In this document: positions 26,923 through 36,472 of the stretch, piece after piece | How positions within the stretch are numbered: position 1 is the stretch's first letter | How the letters are laid out: the number at the start of each line of letters is the position of its first letter | From: an uncultured Lachnospiraceae bacterium | GTDB taxonomy: Bacteria > Bacillota > Clostridia > Lachnospirales > Lachnospiraceae | DNA length: 64,000 nt | Assembly: GCA_910587295.1 (NCBI GenBank) | Contig: CAJULP010000025.1 | Location: forward strand, 1 to 64,000 | Direction: 5' to 3' | Position numbers and translations under genes: made by a program | The notes under the pieces: generated by a model | Databases searched by the model: none | What the model saw: the letters and a program-made list of their open reading frames with translations, nothing else | Told to the model about the DNA's origin: nothing

Positions 26923-27764
26923 TATGCTTCCTCCTTTAAAAGCTCTTCACCGATTTTGTTAAGGTCTGCCATTGCAACCTCATACTGCTCATCATTGGGT
27001 GCGGTTCCGTGCCATGCCACACTGCCTTCCATAAAGGAAACGCCTTTGCCTTTTAAGCTGTGGGCAATGATCGCCGTGGGCATCCCTTTGGTGTTTCTTG
27101 CTTCTTCAAACGCTGCGCGGAGTGCATCAAAATCATGTGCGTCCACGTTGATCACATGGAAATTGAACGCTTCAAATTTCTTATCGATTGGGTAAGGGGA
27201 ACAGACATCCGCCACCGGGCCGTCGATCTGCAGCCCGTTATTGTCAACGATCACCACCAGATTGTCCAGCTTACGGTGTCCGGCAAACATGGAAGCTTCC
27301 CAAACCTGCCCTTCTTCGATCTCGCCGTCGCCTAAAAGAGTATAAACACGAAAGTCCTTCTGATCCATTTTAGCGGAAAGCGCCATTCCCACTGCAGCGG
27401 AAATGCCCTGCCCCAAAGACCCGCTGGACATATCTACTCCCGGAATATACTGCATACTGGGATGTCCCTGAAGGTATGACCCCAGCTTACGAAGCGTTAC
27501 CAGGTCTTCCACCGGGAAAAACCCTCTGTTGGCTAATGTAGAATATAACCCCGGCGCCGTATGGCCTTTAGACAACACAAAACGATCCCTGTCTTCCTTA
27601 TCAGGATTTTCCGGATCAACGTTCATCTCCTCGAAATATAAATAAGTATAAATGTCCGCCGCCGACAAAGAGCCGCCGGGATGCCCTGCTTTGGCACTAT
27701 GGACTGCCGTTACGATGCCTTTCCGCACTTCATTGGCAACTTTTTTGAGTTCCAGATTATTCAT
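26922..27764 (-). CDS. Transketolase, N-terminal subunit
   Basis: The thiamine-diphosphate PP-binding half of a split transketolase (about 280 aa). Key marks are SAKAGHPGGSLSAADIYTYLYF, RDRFVLSKGHTAPGLY, the GDGEIEEGQVWEA cofactor motif, and DNNGLQIDG. GGAGG lies 5 nt before the ATG at 27764. Its partner follows with a 1-nt overlap, so the subunits are made in equal amounts. The enzyme moves two-carbon units in the non-oxidative pentose phosphate pathway. The upstream 200 nt are A/T-rich and hold the promoter; TTGATA-17 nt-CAAAAT is one possible but unproven assignment. Confidence 0.95.
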   Translation of the reverse strand: MNNLELKKVANEVRKGIVTAVHSAKAGHPGGSLSAADIYTYLYFEEMNVDPENPDKEDRDRFVLSKGHTAPGLYSTLANRGFFPVEDLVTLRKLGSYLQGHPSMQYIPGVDMSSGSLGQGISAAVGMALSAKMDQKDFRVYTLLGDGEIEEGQVWEASMFAGHRKLDNLVVIVDNNGLQIDGPVADVCSPYPIDKKFEAFNFHVINVDAHDFDALRAAFEEARNTKGMPTAIIAHSLKGKGVSFMEGSVAWHGTAPNDEQYEVAMADLNKIGEELLKEEA

Positions 27765-27965
27765 GATTACCTCCATTCCCACTTTCATATTTTTCGTTAT
27801 TCGCATGTTTTTTACTTCCTAAACTATGAATATTTTAACATACCCGCAATTTTGCGTCTATACGATATTCATATCAAATACTATTCATTTTTTGCTATCT
27901 TTTGATGGACTTTTTCTATTTTTCCCTTCATATAATCAAACGAGTATTGCTTAGAGGTTACTGAT

Positions 27966-29849
27966 TTGCTTATCAAAAAGAAAATTCCCCGAAAACAATG
28001 GGGGCTATGCCTTGTCATTTTGTTTCTTGCAGCGTCCATCCTTTTTACCATCTTCCTTTTTACGGACGATTCCCGAAAATTCCACAGCTTTTCCAAAGAA
28101 TTGTTTTCATCCGAGCTCTCCGGGGATACCTTAAGTTTACATTATACATTAGCATACCCTGAAAAATACGGTTTTTCCTCCAAAGCAGCCTTGCCGGCAT
28201 ACCAGGCGGCCACCCCCAAGGATAGCGCTTACATCCAATCTCTTTTAGACAGGCTTTCTGACATTTCGCCGGAACGCTTATCGGAAAGCGATGCCTGCAC
28301 TTATGAACTTTTAGTCCGGTATCTGACATTACAGCTTTCCGGTATCCCTTTTTCCTACTATGCGGAACCCCTTTCCCCTTCTTCCGGCATGCAGTCCTCA
28401 TTGCCAATTTTGCTTGCCGATTATACCTTCCGCTCCGAACAGGATGTGGAAGATTACCTGCATCTTCTGGATCAGACAGATACTTACTTTGAGCAGCTTA
28501 TCTCATTTGAAAAAGAAAAAGCAGGGCAGGGCCTTTTTATGTCTGACAGCGCTGCGGCAAAAATTGTGGAGCAGTGCAATTCCATCATGGATACTGATCT
28601 GCTCTCTTCCAAAAGCCACTTTCTTCATACCACCTTTGAAGAACGTTTAAACAAACTGGCAGAAACAAAAGACATTACCGAAGAGCAGAAAGCTCACTGG
28701 ATCTCTGAAAACGACCGTCTCCTCACCACTGTCATGGCTCCTGCCTATGAAAATTTAGGGGATGCCTTTCTTGTCCTTTCCGGCAGCGGGCAAAATCCCG
28801 AAGGTCTTGCTCATTACCCTATGGGCCAGGAATATTATGAGTATTTGCTTGCATCCTCAACCGGATCTGACCGCACCATCCCGGAAATCAAACAAATGCT
28901 GTTTGAAGATTTTCAACAAAACTACACCGCACTGGCCACACTGGTACATATGTATCCCGAGCTTGCCGCAATCAGTATCCAGCAGGTTCCGGAGCTTCCC
29001 TTTGATTCTCCCGAACAGATGCTTATGGATCTCCAAAACCGCATGAAGGAAGATTTCCCCCCTTTTCCCCATACTGACAAAAGCTTTTCACCGGTATGCA
29101 CGGTCAAAAACGTGTCTGGTGCCATGGAGCCCTACACCAGTCCCGCCTACTATTTAACGCCTCCTATTGACGACCTTAAAAATAATATCATCTATATCAA
29201 CCAAAAAAATCAGCCTGATTCCCTGTCCTTATATACCACCCTTGCACATGAAGGGTACCCCGGACATCTTTATCAGACCGTTTACAGCCAGTTATACTTA
29301 AACGCACAAAAAGCTTCCCCTTTAAGAAGTATCCTGCACTATGGCGGTTATGTGGAAGGCTGGGCCTTGTATGTGGAAAATTTATCCTACTATTATACCC
29401 AGGCCATAGCGGCTGACCAGCCCCTTAAGGCGGCCTGGTACGAAGCCTGCAGACTGAACCGGAACCTCCAGTTATGTATGTACTCACTCCTTGATATTGC
29501 CATCCATTACGAAGGCGCCGGACCTGAGCAGGTACGCCGCATCCTCCAAAAAGCAGGCATCACCTCGAAGGAGACCGCAGCCGCTATCTTCCAGTATATC
29601 GTGGAAGAACCTGCCAACTATTTAAAATACTATTTGGGTTTTCTGGAGTTTCAGACTTTAAAAGAACAGGCAAAAGACCTTTGGGGAACAGATTATTCCG
29701 ATAGAAGGTTCCATCAATTTATTCTGGAAACAGGCCCTTCGGATTTCCGGACCCTGAAAAACAAGATGTATGCCGCCGCGCAAGACGTCATACTAAGCGC
29801 AAAAGCCGGCTACTTCCTGACATCTTCTTCCATCATGCTCTCTAAATAG
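27966..29849 (+). CDS. DUF885 family membrane-anchored putative zinc peptidase
   Basis: A 627-aa protein with a basic start (LIKKKIPRKQ) and one N-terminal hydrophobic segment (residues 12-32), so it is exported and anchored or secreted. The DUF885 core has the conserved LAHEGYPGHLYQ (HExxPGH-like metal motif) near residue 430 and GGYVEGWALYVENL with the likely third ligand Glu. These motifs suggest a gluzincin-like peptidase; substrate is unknown. The start is a TTG with AGAGG 7 nt upstream; no later Met would keep the export signal. It is a lone plus-strand gene whose 3' end overlaps the convergent nuclease gene by 40 nt. Confidence 0.82.
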   Translation: MLIKKKIPRKQWGLCLVILFLAASILFTIFLFTDDSRKFHSFSKELFSSELSGDTLSLHYTLAYPEKYGFSSKAALPAYQAATPKDSAYIQSLLDRLSDISPERLSESDACTYELLVRYLTLQLSGIPFSYYAEPLSPSSGMQSSLPILLADYTFRSEQDVEDYLHLLDQTDTYFEQLISFEKEKAGQGLFMSDSAAAKIVEQCNSIMDTDLLSSKSHFLHTTFEERLNKLAETKDITEEQKAHWISENDRLLTTVMAPAYENLGDAFLVLSGSGQNPEGLAHYPMGQEYYEYLLASSTGSDRTIPEIKQMLFEDFQQNYTALATLVHMYPELAAISIQQVPELPFDSPEQMLMDLQNRMKEDFPPFPHTDKSFSPVCTVKNVSGAMEPYTSPAYYLTPPIDDLKNNIIYINQKNQPDSLSLYTTLAHEGYPGHLYQTVYSQLYLNAQKASPLRSILHYGGYVEGWALYVENLSYYYTQAIAADQPLKAAWYEACRLNRNLQLCMYSLLDIAIHYEGAGPEQVRRILQKAGITSKETAAAIFQYIVEEPANYLKYYLGFLEFQTLKEQAKDLWGTDYSDRRFHQFILETGPSDFRTLKNKMYAAAQDVILSAKAGYFLTSSSIMLSK

Positions 29850-30271
29850 CCTCCATCCCACAGAAGTATTTTCAGCTTCCCTGCGGCTTCCACCGCAGGC
29901 GCTGTAAAATACTGGTTGGTCATGACAACCCCTACCATACGGTCATAATAATCCCTGCCCGCATAAGCTTCCTGTATCGCTTTTACGCCTACCGGCGCTT
30001 TGTAACGCTTACACTGGATCGCATAAGTAACGCCTTCTTTTTCGGCAAGGATGTCCACTCCGTAATCCCCGCTTCCTTTGGTCACTTCCACATCCACAAA
30101 TCCTTTTTGCTTCAAAAGATCGGCACAAAAATATTCGAACTCATGCCCTTCCATATCCTCGAACAGGTCAGTTCTTCTTCTGCCCTTGCGAAGAAGCAAT
30201 GCGGCCACCGATACAAACAGTATCAGCAACAGCACTGCCGCCATAATCAAAACAAAATTCTTCTCATCCAT
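29810..30271 (-). CDS. Membrane-anchored Mrr-type restriction endonuclease-like protein
   Basis: A 153-aa protein with one N-terminal transmembrane helix (residues 7-27), a basic linker (RKGRRR), then an Mrr_cat-type PD-(D/E)XK domain. The catalytic elements GSGDYGVDILAE and IQCKRYK are complete, so nuclease activity is plausible. DNA-binding winged-helix parts of full Mrr are absent. No methylase lies nearby, so this is not a classical restriction-modification pair. It may cut DNA at the membrane, such as incoming DNA. It overlaps the convergent DUF885 gene. Confidence 0.85.
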   Translation of the reverse strand: MDEKNFVLIMAAVLLLILFVSVAALLLRKGRRRTDLFEDMEGHEFEYFCADLLKQKGFVDVEVTKGSGDYGVDILAEKEGVTYAIQCKRYKAPVGVKAIQEAYAGRDYYDRMVGVVMTNQYFTAPAVEAAGKLKILLWDGGYLESMMEEDVRK

Positions 30272-30353
30272 AATTTTTCCTTTTGCAATTCCTTTCTACC
30301 GCCGCTTCATCCTGGCATAATATCAACCAATCCCAAAAGCTTCAACAGAACTT

Positions 30354-30881
30354 TCACAGCATCCCGGCCAGCACAATGCTTGCCGCAATCCCGGCTAAAG
30401 TGGAAAGCAGAGCCCCTGACAGGGTATACCTGGTCTTCGTCACCTTGGCCGCAATAAAATAAACGCTCATGGTATAAAAAATAGTTTCCGTGCAACTCAT
30501 CATAATGGATGTGATCAGCCCGATCAGGGAATCCGTTCCATAATTTTTAAAGATGTCCAAAACCAGTCCGGTTGCCGCCGAAGAGGAAAACATTTTAATA
30601 AACGCAAGAGGAACCAATTCCGCCGGAAAGCCCGCCTTTTCGCTCAGCGGCCGGACAATATTCCCAAGAAAATCAAGAAACCCTGATGCCCGAAGCACCC
30701 CCACTGCCGTCATTAATGCGATCAGCGTAGGCATAATGCCCACTACTGTCTTTAGGCCTTCCCTGGCCCCCTTAACAAAGTCTTCATACACATTCGTCTT
30801 TGCCGCAATCCCATAAGCAATAATATAAAAGATCAGAACCGGTATGATAATGTTAGAAATGTTTGATAATACGGAAGCCAT
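30354..30881 (-). CDS. spmB: Spore maturation protein B
   Basis: A 175-aa integral membrane protein of the nucleoside-recognition (Gate) domain family. The VGIMPTLIALMTAVGVLRASG segment and the IKMFSSSAATGLVLDIFKNYGTDS segment are typical of SpmB, which helps dehydrate the spore core in Bacillus subtilis. It supports a spore-forming or formerly spore-forming host. Its usual partner spmA is not next to it: upstream is the radical SAM gene. The 82-nt gap to the Mrr-like gene shows no terminator. Confidence 0.9.
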   Translation of the reverse strand: MASVLSNISNIIIPVLIFYIIAYGIAAKTNVYEDFVKGAREGLKTVVGIMPTLIALMTAVGVLRASGFLDFLGNIVRPLSEKAGFPAELVPLAFIKMFSSSAATGLVLDIFKNYGTDSLIGLITSIMMSCTETIFYTMSVYFIAAKVTKTRYTLSGALLSTLAGIAASIVLAGML

Positions 30882-30973
30882 ATCCTGTTTCCCATGCTTT
30901 CACATTTCTACAATATATGGCTCCCGCTTTTAAAATATTCTGCCCACTATCCCGCCGATATCATGCCGGAAGC

Positions 30974-32725
30974 TTATAACACGTAAACAGCCGCCGCCCC
31001 TGTAAGAGCATCCCTCTTTTTGTAATCAAACAGCACAAAACCCGGCTCTTTACCCCTGATCAGTTCCATCTCTTTACAAGCCTCCCACACCGGATAGTAA
31101 AACCCTTCCATATGGGTCATCTTCATGGTCTGCCTTGCATGATAATCAGAATATGCCGCCAAAAGATCCGGCTTTTCCTCTTCCCCGCAATAAAACTGCC
31201 ATATCTTCTCACGCCAGGGCAAAAGGTCTCTGGCAAAAGAAGGCCTGCTTTTTGCATTCTCCCTTAGGTAAAGGTCAAATGTCAAAAGCTCTTTAAACAA
31301 TTCCGTTTTCTCCGGTATCCTGTCCTTCACAAAATCCAGCAACACCTGATAACGGTAACTCCTTGCTGGAGAGTTGACCAAATAGCCGTTTTTTTCATAA
31401 TATGCCGCCAGTTCCTCAAACATAGCAAAAGGGGCAGAAAACTCCCGCTCCAGTGCGGATAACGTATAGACAAACTGGTTGGAATTATAGTACAGCTCCA
31501 CCATCTCCTCAATCCGCTTCAGCTTTAAGACCTCCCCGTAAGACAGCCACTTTGTATAAAGCACCTCATAAGGCATCCTATCCCCATATACGATTCCGTA
31601 AGCCTCCGCCTGTTCCCAGATTGCCGTTCCCTTAAGGACTTTCAGAAATCCAAGCTGCAGCTGATGGGGCGTCATCCGGTACACACAGTCAAATGACCGC
31701 CCAAAGCTATCATATCCCTCATACGGAAGCCCTGCGATCAGGTCCAGATGGACATGAATGTTTTCACCGCTTTTGATCTCTTTCACAATTCCGGCAATCT
31801 TTTCAGGATCTGCCGGACGGTTGATCTTACGTAACGTTTCCGGGTTAGTGGTCTGGACGCCGATTTCAAGCTGCAAAAGCCCTGGCCGCATGATCTTTAA
31901 AAGCTCCAGCTCCTCTCTGCCCAAAAGCTCTGCCGCAATTTCAAAATGAAAATTCGTGATGCCATTATCATGATCCGCAAGATATTTCCATATTTCCAAT
32001 GCTCGGCTGCGGCTGCAATTAAAGGTTCTGTCAATAAACTTCACCTGAGGCACGTTATGGTCCAGAAAATATTGCAGTTCCCGCATCACCAGTTCCATAT
32101 CGCGAAAACGCACGGTCTTGTCAATGGACGACAAGCAGTAACTGCACCGAAAAGGACATCCCCTGCTGCTTTCATAATAAATGATCTTATTCTTAAATTC
32201 CCCCAGATCATCATAAGGAAATGGAACGGTGCTGAAATCCAAAGGAGTACGGGCTAGCGAAGACCCTTCCGGCAGGACCAGCCCCGGGATCTCCAAAAGG
32301 TTTCCATACCCGCTTTTCATCTTTGGATGATCCTTTGCCACATAAAAAGACAACAGATCCTTAAAGGTCTGCTCCCCCTCCCCTGCCATGATCCCTCGGA
32401 CCATGGGAAACTTCTTAAGCGCCTCTTGCCCATCAAAGGACACTTCCGGCCCGCCCAGCCAGATTTCCGTCTCCGGCAGCACCTTAGGAAGCTCTCTTAA
32501 AAGTTCTTGTATGAAATGAAAATTCCAGATGTAACAGGAAAATCCTATTACATCCGGATCTTTCAAATAAAGACTGCCCAACACCTCTTCCACCCGGTTA
32601 TTTATGGTATATTCCGCCATAGAAACAAACGGGATAAGCTCCTTGCCCGCATAGGCGCGAAGGCTGTAAAGTGCGGGATTGGTATGGATATATTTGGCGT
32701 TGACCGCCACAAGTAAAAACTGCAT
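30974..32725 (-). CDS. B12-binding/radical SAM protein, DUF4080 family
   Basis: About 583 aa. An N-terminal cobalamin-binding-like Rossmann domain (residues 1-140, with PDVIGFSCYIWNFHFI and EIWLGGPEVSF) precedes the radical SAM core with the cluster motif ESSRGCPFRCSYCLSS near residue 190. The C-terminal DUF4080 domain follows from about residue 370. The B12 domain lacks an obvious DxHxxG motif, so cobalamin binding is not certain. The reaction is unknown; related proteins include methylthiotransferase- and methyltransferase-like enzymes. It starts 11 nt after the galT stop and is co-transcribed with galK-galT. Confidence 0.88.
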   Translation of the reverse strand: MQFLLVAVNAKYIHTNPALYSLRAYAGKELIPFVSMAEYTINNRVEEVLGSLYLKDPDVIGFSCYIWNFHFIQELLRELPKVLPETEIWLGGPEVSFDGQEALKKFPMVRGIMAGEGEQTFKDLLSFYVAKDHPKMKSGYGNLLEIPGLVLPEGSSLARTPLDFSTVPFPYDDLGEFKNKIIYYESSRGCPFRCSYCLSSIDKTVRFRDMELVMRELQYFLDHNVPQVKFIDRTFNCSRSRALEIWKYLADHDNGITNFHFEIAAELLGREELELLKIMRPGLLQLEIGVQTTNPETLRKINRPADPEKIAGIVKEIKSGENIHVHLDLIAGLPYEGYDSFGRSFDCVYRMTPHQLQLGFLKVLKGTAIWEQAEAYGIVYGDRMPYEVLYTKWLSYGEVLKLKRIEEMVELYYNSNQFVYTLSALEREFSAPFAMFEELAAYYEKNGYLVNSPARSYRYQVLLDFVKDRIPEKTELFKELLTFDLYLRENAKSRPSFARDLLPWREKIWQFYCGEEEKPDLLAAYSDYHARQTMKMTHMEGFYYPVWEACKEMELIRGKEPGFVLFDYKKRDALTGAAAVYVL

Positions 32726-32736
32726 GTTATTTTTCC

Positions 32737-34242
32737 TTACAGCCCTGCCGTAAACCGGTCAAAAGCTTTCTGCCCTTCGGGCGTCCTCTTATAAACGCCT
32801 GCGTCCTCTAATACCCGCATGAACACAAGTCCGATTTCCTTTTGCAGGATCTCATCAATATTGGAATCGTCAATCTTATCATACTTTTTAGAAAACTCAT
32901 CCACCCAGTCGGCATGCTTTTCAAGCAGTTCATTGCCTCTAAGATCCGCACCGGTAAGCACAGCCTCCTTTAAGGCTTCTATTTCCCCTTTCAGACGTGC
33001 CGGCAGTACTGCAAGCCCCATCACCTCGATCAGGCCGATATTTTCCTTCTTAATGTGGTGAAGATCCGCATGGGGATGGTAAACCCCTAAAGGATGTTCT
33101 TCGGTGGTAATGTTATTTCGAAGCACCAGATCCAACTCGTAGTCGTTCCCTCTTTTCCTTGCGATAGGAGTAATGGTGTTATGAGGTTCTCCCTCTGTTT
33201 CCGCATAAATAAACGCTTCTTCGTCAGTATAGCTTCTCCACTTATTAAGAATCACATCCGCAAGAGCAATAATCCTTTCCGTATCCGGTCCGCTTAAACG
33301 GATCACAGACATGGGCCACTTTACAACCCCCGCCTTGATATCCTCAAAGCCTTTTACGGTAAAGCTTCTTTCCACAGGCGCTTTTGCCATGGCAAACTCA
33401 TAATGCCCGCCCTGGAAATGGTCGTGGCTTAAGATAGAGCCCCCCACAATAGGAAGGTCCGCATTAGACCCCACGAAATAATGAGGGAACTGTTTTACAA
33501 AATCAAACAGCTTGCAAAAAGCATTGTGATCAATCTTCATAGGGATATGCCGGCCATTAAACACGATACAATGCTCATTGTAATACACATATGGGGAATA
33601 CTGAAATCCCCAGGTATCACCCTGGATCGTCACCGGGATGATTCTATGGTTCTGTCTTGCCGGATGGTTGACCCGACCTGCGTATCCTTCATTTTCCTTG
33701 CAAAGAAGACACTTGGGATATCCCGACTGCTTGGCTGTTTTTGCAGCGGCAATTGCCTTAGGATCCTTTTCCGGTTTGGAAAGATTGATCGTGATATCCA
33801 AATCCCCATATTCCGTAGCCGCTATCCACTTCATATCCTTTTTGATCCGGTATCTACGGATATAGTCAGAATCACAGCTCAATTTGTAATAAAAATCTGT
33901 TGCTTTCTGCGGGTCCTGCGCATAGAGTTCCTGAAACTTGCAGATCACCTCACTGGGGCGGGGCATCAGCATACTCATGATCTTCGTGTCAAACAAGTCT
34001 CTGTACACCACGCCGTTTTCTTTCAGAATCCCTTTTTCAAATGCATAATCCAGCATCCTTGCCAAAATACTTTCCAGGTCACTTTCCGGCAGTTCTCCGG
34101 AAGACTCTTCCAGTTCATCCAGCTGAAACAATTCCAGCAATCTATTAACGGTAAAAACTTCATCCTCTTTCGGAACCAGCCCGGTCTCTACCCCATAGGC
34201 AGCTAACTGCCTGATATCATCCTGTATCATTCTAGTCACCAT
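32737..34242 (-). CDS. galT: Galactose-1-phosphate uridylyltransferase, class II
   Basis: Leloir-pathway enzyme moving UMP from UDP-glucose to galactose-1-phosphate. The 501-aa length and the VNRLLELFQLDE N-terminus show the Firmicutes GalT type II family rather than the short class I enzyme. GGSILSHDHFQGG contains the nucleophilic His region. An ATG at 34230 (MIQDDIRQL) resembles family starts more than 34242; GAGAAAGGT precedes both, so the exact start is open. It follows galK by 19 nt. No galE is in the window. Confidence 0.95.
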   Translation of the reverse strand: MVTRMIQDDIRQLAAYGVETGLVPKEDEVFTVNRLLELFQLDELEESSGELPESDLESILARMLDYAFEKGILKENGVVYRDLFDTKIMSMLMPRPSEVICKFQELYAQDPQKATDFYYKLSCDSDYIRRYRIKKDMKWIAATEYGDLDITINLSKPEKDPKAIAAAKTAKQSGYPKCLLCKENEGYAGRVNHPARQNHRIIPVTIQGDTWGFQYSPYVYYNEHCIVFNGRHIPMKIDHNAFCKLFDFVKQFPHYFVGSNADLPIVGGSILSHDHFQGGHYEFAMAKAPVERSFTVKGFEDIKAGVVKWPMSVIRLSGPDTERIIALADVILNKWRSYTDEEAFIYAETEGEPHNTITPIARKRGNDYELDLVLRNNITTEEHPLGVYHPHADLHHIKKENIGLIEVMGLAVLPARLKGEIEALKEAVLTGADLRGNELLEKHADWVDEFSKKYDKIDDSNIDEILQKEIGLVFMRVLEDAGVYKRTPEGQKAFDRFTAGL

Positions 34243-34261
34243 ACCTTTCTCTCATCCCGCC

Positions 34262-35425
34262 TTATAACGTACAAGGGCCGTCTCCAATTTCCACTACATA
34301 AAAATCCGCCGCATAACCGATCTTTGCAAGGTAAGCTTTCCCCACCTGATCGATAAATGTGTCGATTGCCTCGTCCTTCACAAGACTTACGGTACAGCCG
34401 CCAAATCCTGCCCCTGTCATCCGGGAGCCGATCACGCCTTCCACCTTCCACGCTTCCTCTACCAGGGTATCTAACTCAATGCCGGTAACTTCATAATCAT
34501 CCCGTAAAGATACATGAGAAGCATTCATAAGCTGCCCGAACTTTACAATGTCATTTGCCTGCAGGGCTTCCACGGCATGTACGGTCCTCTGGTTCTCATA
34601 CACGGCATGCTTTGCCCTTCTTACCCTTACCGGATCCTTGATGGCAGACTTATTTTCTTCAAACTGTTCTTCCGTCAGCTCTCCCAGCCCCTTAATATCC
34701 ATTACCTTCTGCAGCTCGGAAAGTGCAGTCTCGCACTCGCTTCTTCTTTCATTATACTTGGAATCCCCAAGCCCCCTTTTCTTATTGCTGCAGGCGATCA
34801 CAAGCTTGGCGCCTTCAAGCTTCACCGGCGCATATGTATAAGAAAGGTCCGCCGTATCCAAAAAGATCGCATGGTCTTTTTTGCCCATGGCAATCGCAAA
34901 CTGATCCATAATACCGCAGTTTACGCCGTTAAAATTATTTTCTGAAAACTGCCCGATCAACGCCAGATCCTGATTGCTCACATCAAAGCCAAAAAGGTCA
35001 CGCAGGATATAGCCTGTCAGGACTTCTACCGATGCAGATGAGGAAAGTCCGGAACCGTTGGGGATATTCCCGTTCAACAAAAGATCCATTCCAAACGGAA
35101 TCTGATACCCTTTCTCTCCAAATGCCCACATTACTCCTTTGGGATAATTGGTCCAATCTGCTTTCTTTTCCGGTTTCAGGTTGTCAAGATCTGCTTCCAG
35201 CACGCCAAGATGACCAAAGTTCATAGAATAAAAACGAAGCTTCCTGTCCGTCCTTACCCTTGCAGCGCCATAGGTACCAATGGTAAGGGCACAGGGAAAT
35301 ACATGCCCTGCATTGTAATCCGTATGCTCACCGATCAGGTTCACGCGCCCTGGTGCAAAATAAACCTTAACCCCTTCCACGTTTCCAAAAACTTCTTCGA
35401 ATTTTTTTAATACGATTTCTTTCAT
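34262..35425 (-). CDS. galK: Galactokinase
   Basis: GHMP-family kinase phosphorylating galactose. The galactokinase signature GRVNLIGEHTDYN (about residues 27-39), the ATP loop PNGSGLSSSASVEV (near 122-135) and GAGFGGCTVSLV (C-terminal) are intact; 387 aa is standard. GGAGG lies 6 nt before the ATG. It is the first gene of galK-galT-DUF4080 and follows an AraC-type regulator gene. It could use galactose freed by the GH36 enzyme at 14.6 kb. Confidence 0.97.
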   Translation of the reverse strand: MKEIVLKKFEEVFGNVEGVKVYFAPGRVNLIGEHTDYNAGHVFPCALTIGTYGAARVRTDRKLRFYSMNFGHLGVLEADLDNLKPEKKADWTNYPKGVMWAFGEKGYQIPFGMDLLLNGNIPNGSGLSSSASVEVLTGYILRDLFGFDVSNQDLALIGQFSENNFNGVNCGIMDQFAIAMGKKDHAIFLDTADLSYTYAPVKLEGAKLVIACSNKKRGLGDSKYNERRSECETALSELQKVMDIKGLGELTEEQFEENKSAIKDPVRVRRAKHAVYENQRTVHAVEALQANDIVKFGQLMNASHVSLRDDYEVTGIELDTLVEEAWKVEGVIGSRMTGAGFGGCTVSLVKDEAIDTFIDQVGKAYLAKIGYAADFYVVEIGDGPCTL

Positions 35426-35546
35426 CTTTACCCTCCAATATCATTTTGCTGCCATACTTGCTTGAAATCTCTTTCCATATGATTTCATTATATGGGCTTC
35501 CGCCGTCAAATACCAGAACGCTATGTTGCATATACCTGTCAAAATG
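35426..35546 (-). promoter_or_regulatory. Probable galK promoter region
   Basis: The 121-nt gap between the AraC-type gene and galK. On the minus strand a perfect -10 box TATAAT lies at about 35488-35493 (within CCCATATAATGA). No good -35 box occurs 17 nt upstream (CTGGTA-like), which would suit a promoter that needs an activator such as the adjacent AraC protein. TTGACA and TTGACG occur in the gap but not at the right spacing. Confidence 0.45.
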
Positions 35547-36449
35547 TTAACTGTTGATTTCGTGAACCTGATTGATAAAGTCCTCTATCTGCTTTAAGTA
35601 TTCTTTATTTCTTCTGGTTTCCCCCTTTTGCATCTCCTTCCTCCAGACAGAGGGTGATACGCCCTTCATCTGTTTGAATGCTTTGGTAAACACAAGCGGA
35701 TCCGTATAGCCGCAGGACAATGCAATGCTTTCTATGGGATGCTGCGTAAGCTGTAAAAGCTCCGCCGCCTTGGTAATACGGAAGGTGGTCAAAAACTGCT
35801 GGGGCGACATCCCCACTCCTGTCCGAAACAATGTATACAGATAGCTTCTGTTAATGCATACATAATCCGCCACATCCGTCACCTTGATCGGGTTGCAGTA
35901 ATTTCCCTGGATAAATTTAACAGCTCGGCGCACATAATTATCCGCACTGTCCGTCTCGCTTTTCTTTTCAATGGGAACACTTTCCGCAATGACCGACAAA
36001 AATAATTGAAGCTGCCCGTTCCTGCGAAGGTCATTGGCAATGCCATAGGTATTGTGCTCCATCATATCCTTTACCGCCTGATAAAGCTCCTCACCCCGCT
36101 TTGACAGAAAGACCGGGTTATTCAAAGACAACCCCATCATCTTCACCGTATCTTCCGCGATCATGCCCGAAAACCCCACCCATACATAAGTCCACGGATC
36201 TGCTTCATCCGCCTGATAAAACACCAGCTCTTCCGGAGGAATCAAAAATCCATATCCCGGCCCTAAAAAGTAATCCTTCCCCCGTATGGTAAATTTTCCC
36301 TGTCCGCTCAGCACAAAGTGGATCAGGTAATGGGGCTTTTGAGCCGGCCCAAAGCTGTGCAGCGGTTCTGTCTTGGAGCAGCCGCAGCAGTTAACAAATA
36401 AACTTCCGCTTTTCTCCTCTGTAAATTCCAGCTTATACGCTTTCTCCAC
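35547..36449 (-). CDS. AraC-family regulator next to galK
   Basis: A 300-aa regulator with an N-terminal cupin sensor (HFVLSGQGKFTIRGKDYFLG at about residues 45-65) and a C-terminal double helix-turn-helix (VTDVADYVCINRSYLYTLF and IALSCGYTDPLVFTKAFKQM, then SPSVWRKE). The pattern resembles MsmR/RafR-type sugar regulators. The start is a GTG with GGGAGGG 8 nt upstream. Its position just upstream of galK on the same strand suggests it controls galactose or alpha-galactoside use. Confidence 0.87.
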   Translation of the reverse strand: MEKAYKLEFTEEKSGSLFVNCCGCSKTEPLHSFGPAQKPHYLIHFVLSGQGKFTIRGKDYFLGPGYGFLIPPEELVFYQADEADPWTYVWVGFSGMIAEDTVKMMGLSLNNPVFLSKRGEELYQAVKDMMEHNTYGIANDLRRNGQLQLFLSVIAESVPIEKKSETDSADNYVRRAVKFIQGNYCNPIKVTDVADYVCINRSYLYTLFRTGVGMSPQQFLTTFRITKAAELLQLTQHPIESIALSCGYTDPLVFTKAFKQMKGVSPSVWRKEMQKGETRRNKEYLKQIEDFINQVHEINS

Positions 36450-36472
36450 CTGCAGTTCCCTCCCTTTTTATG

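Noticed and set aside
27765..27965. A riboswitch or leader upstream of the transketolase genes
   Set aside because: The stretch is A/T-rich without a recognisable conserved aptamer core, and I could not pair convincing stems.
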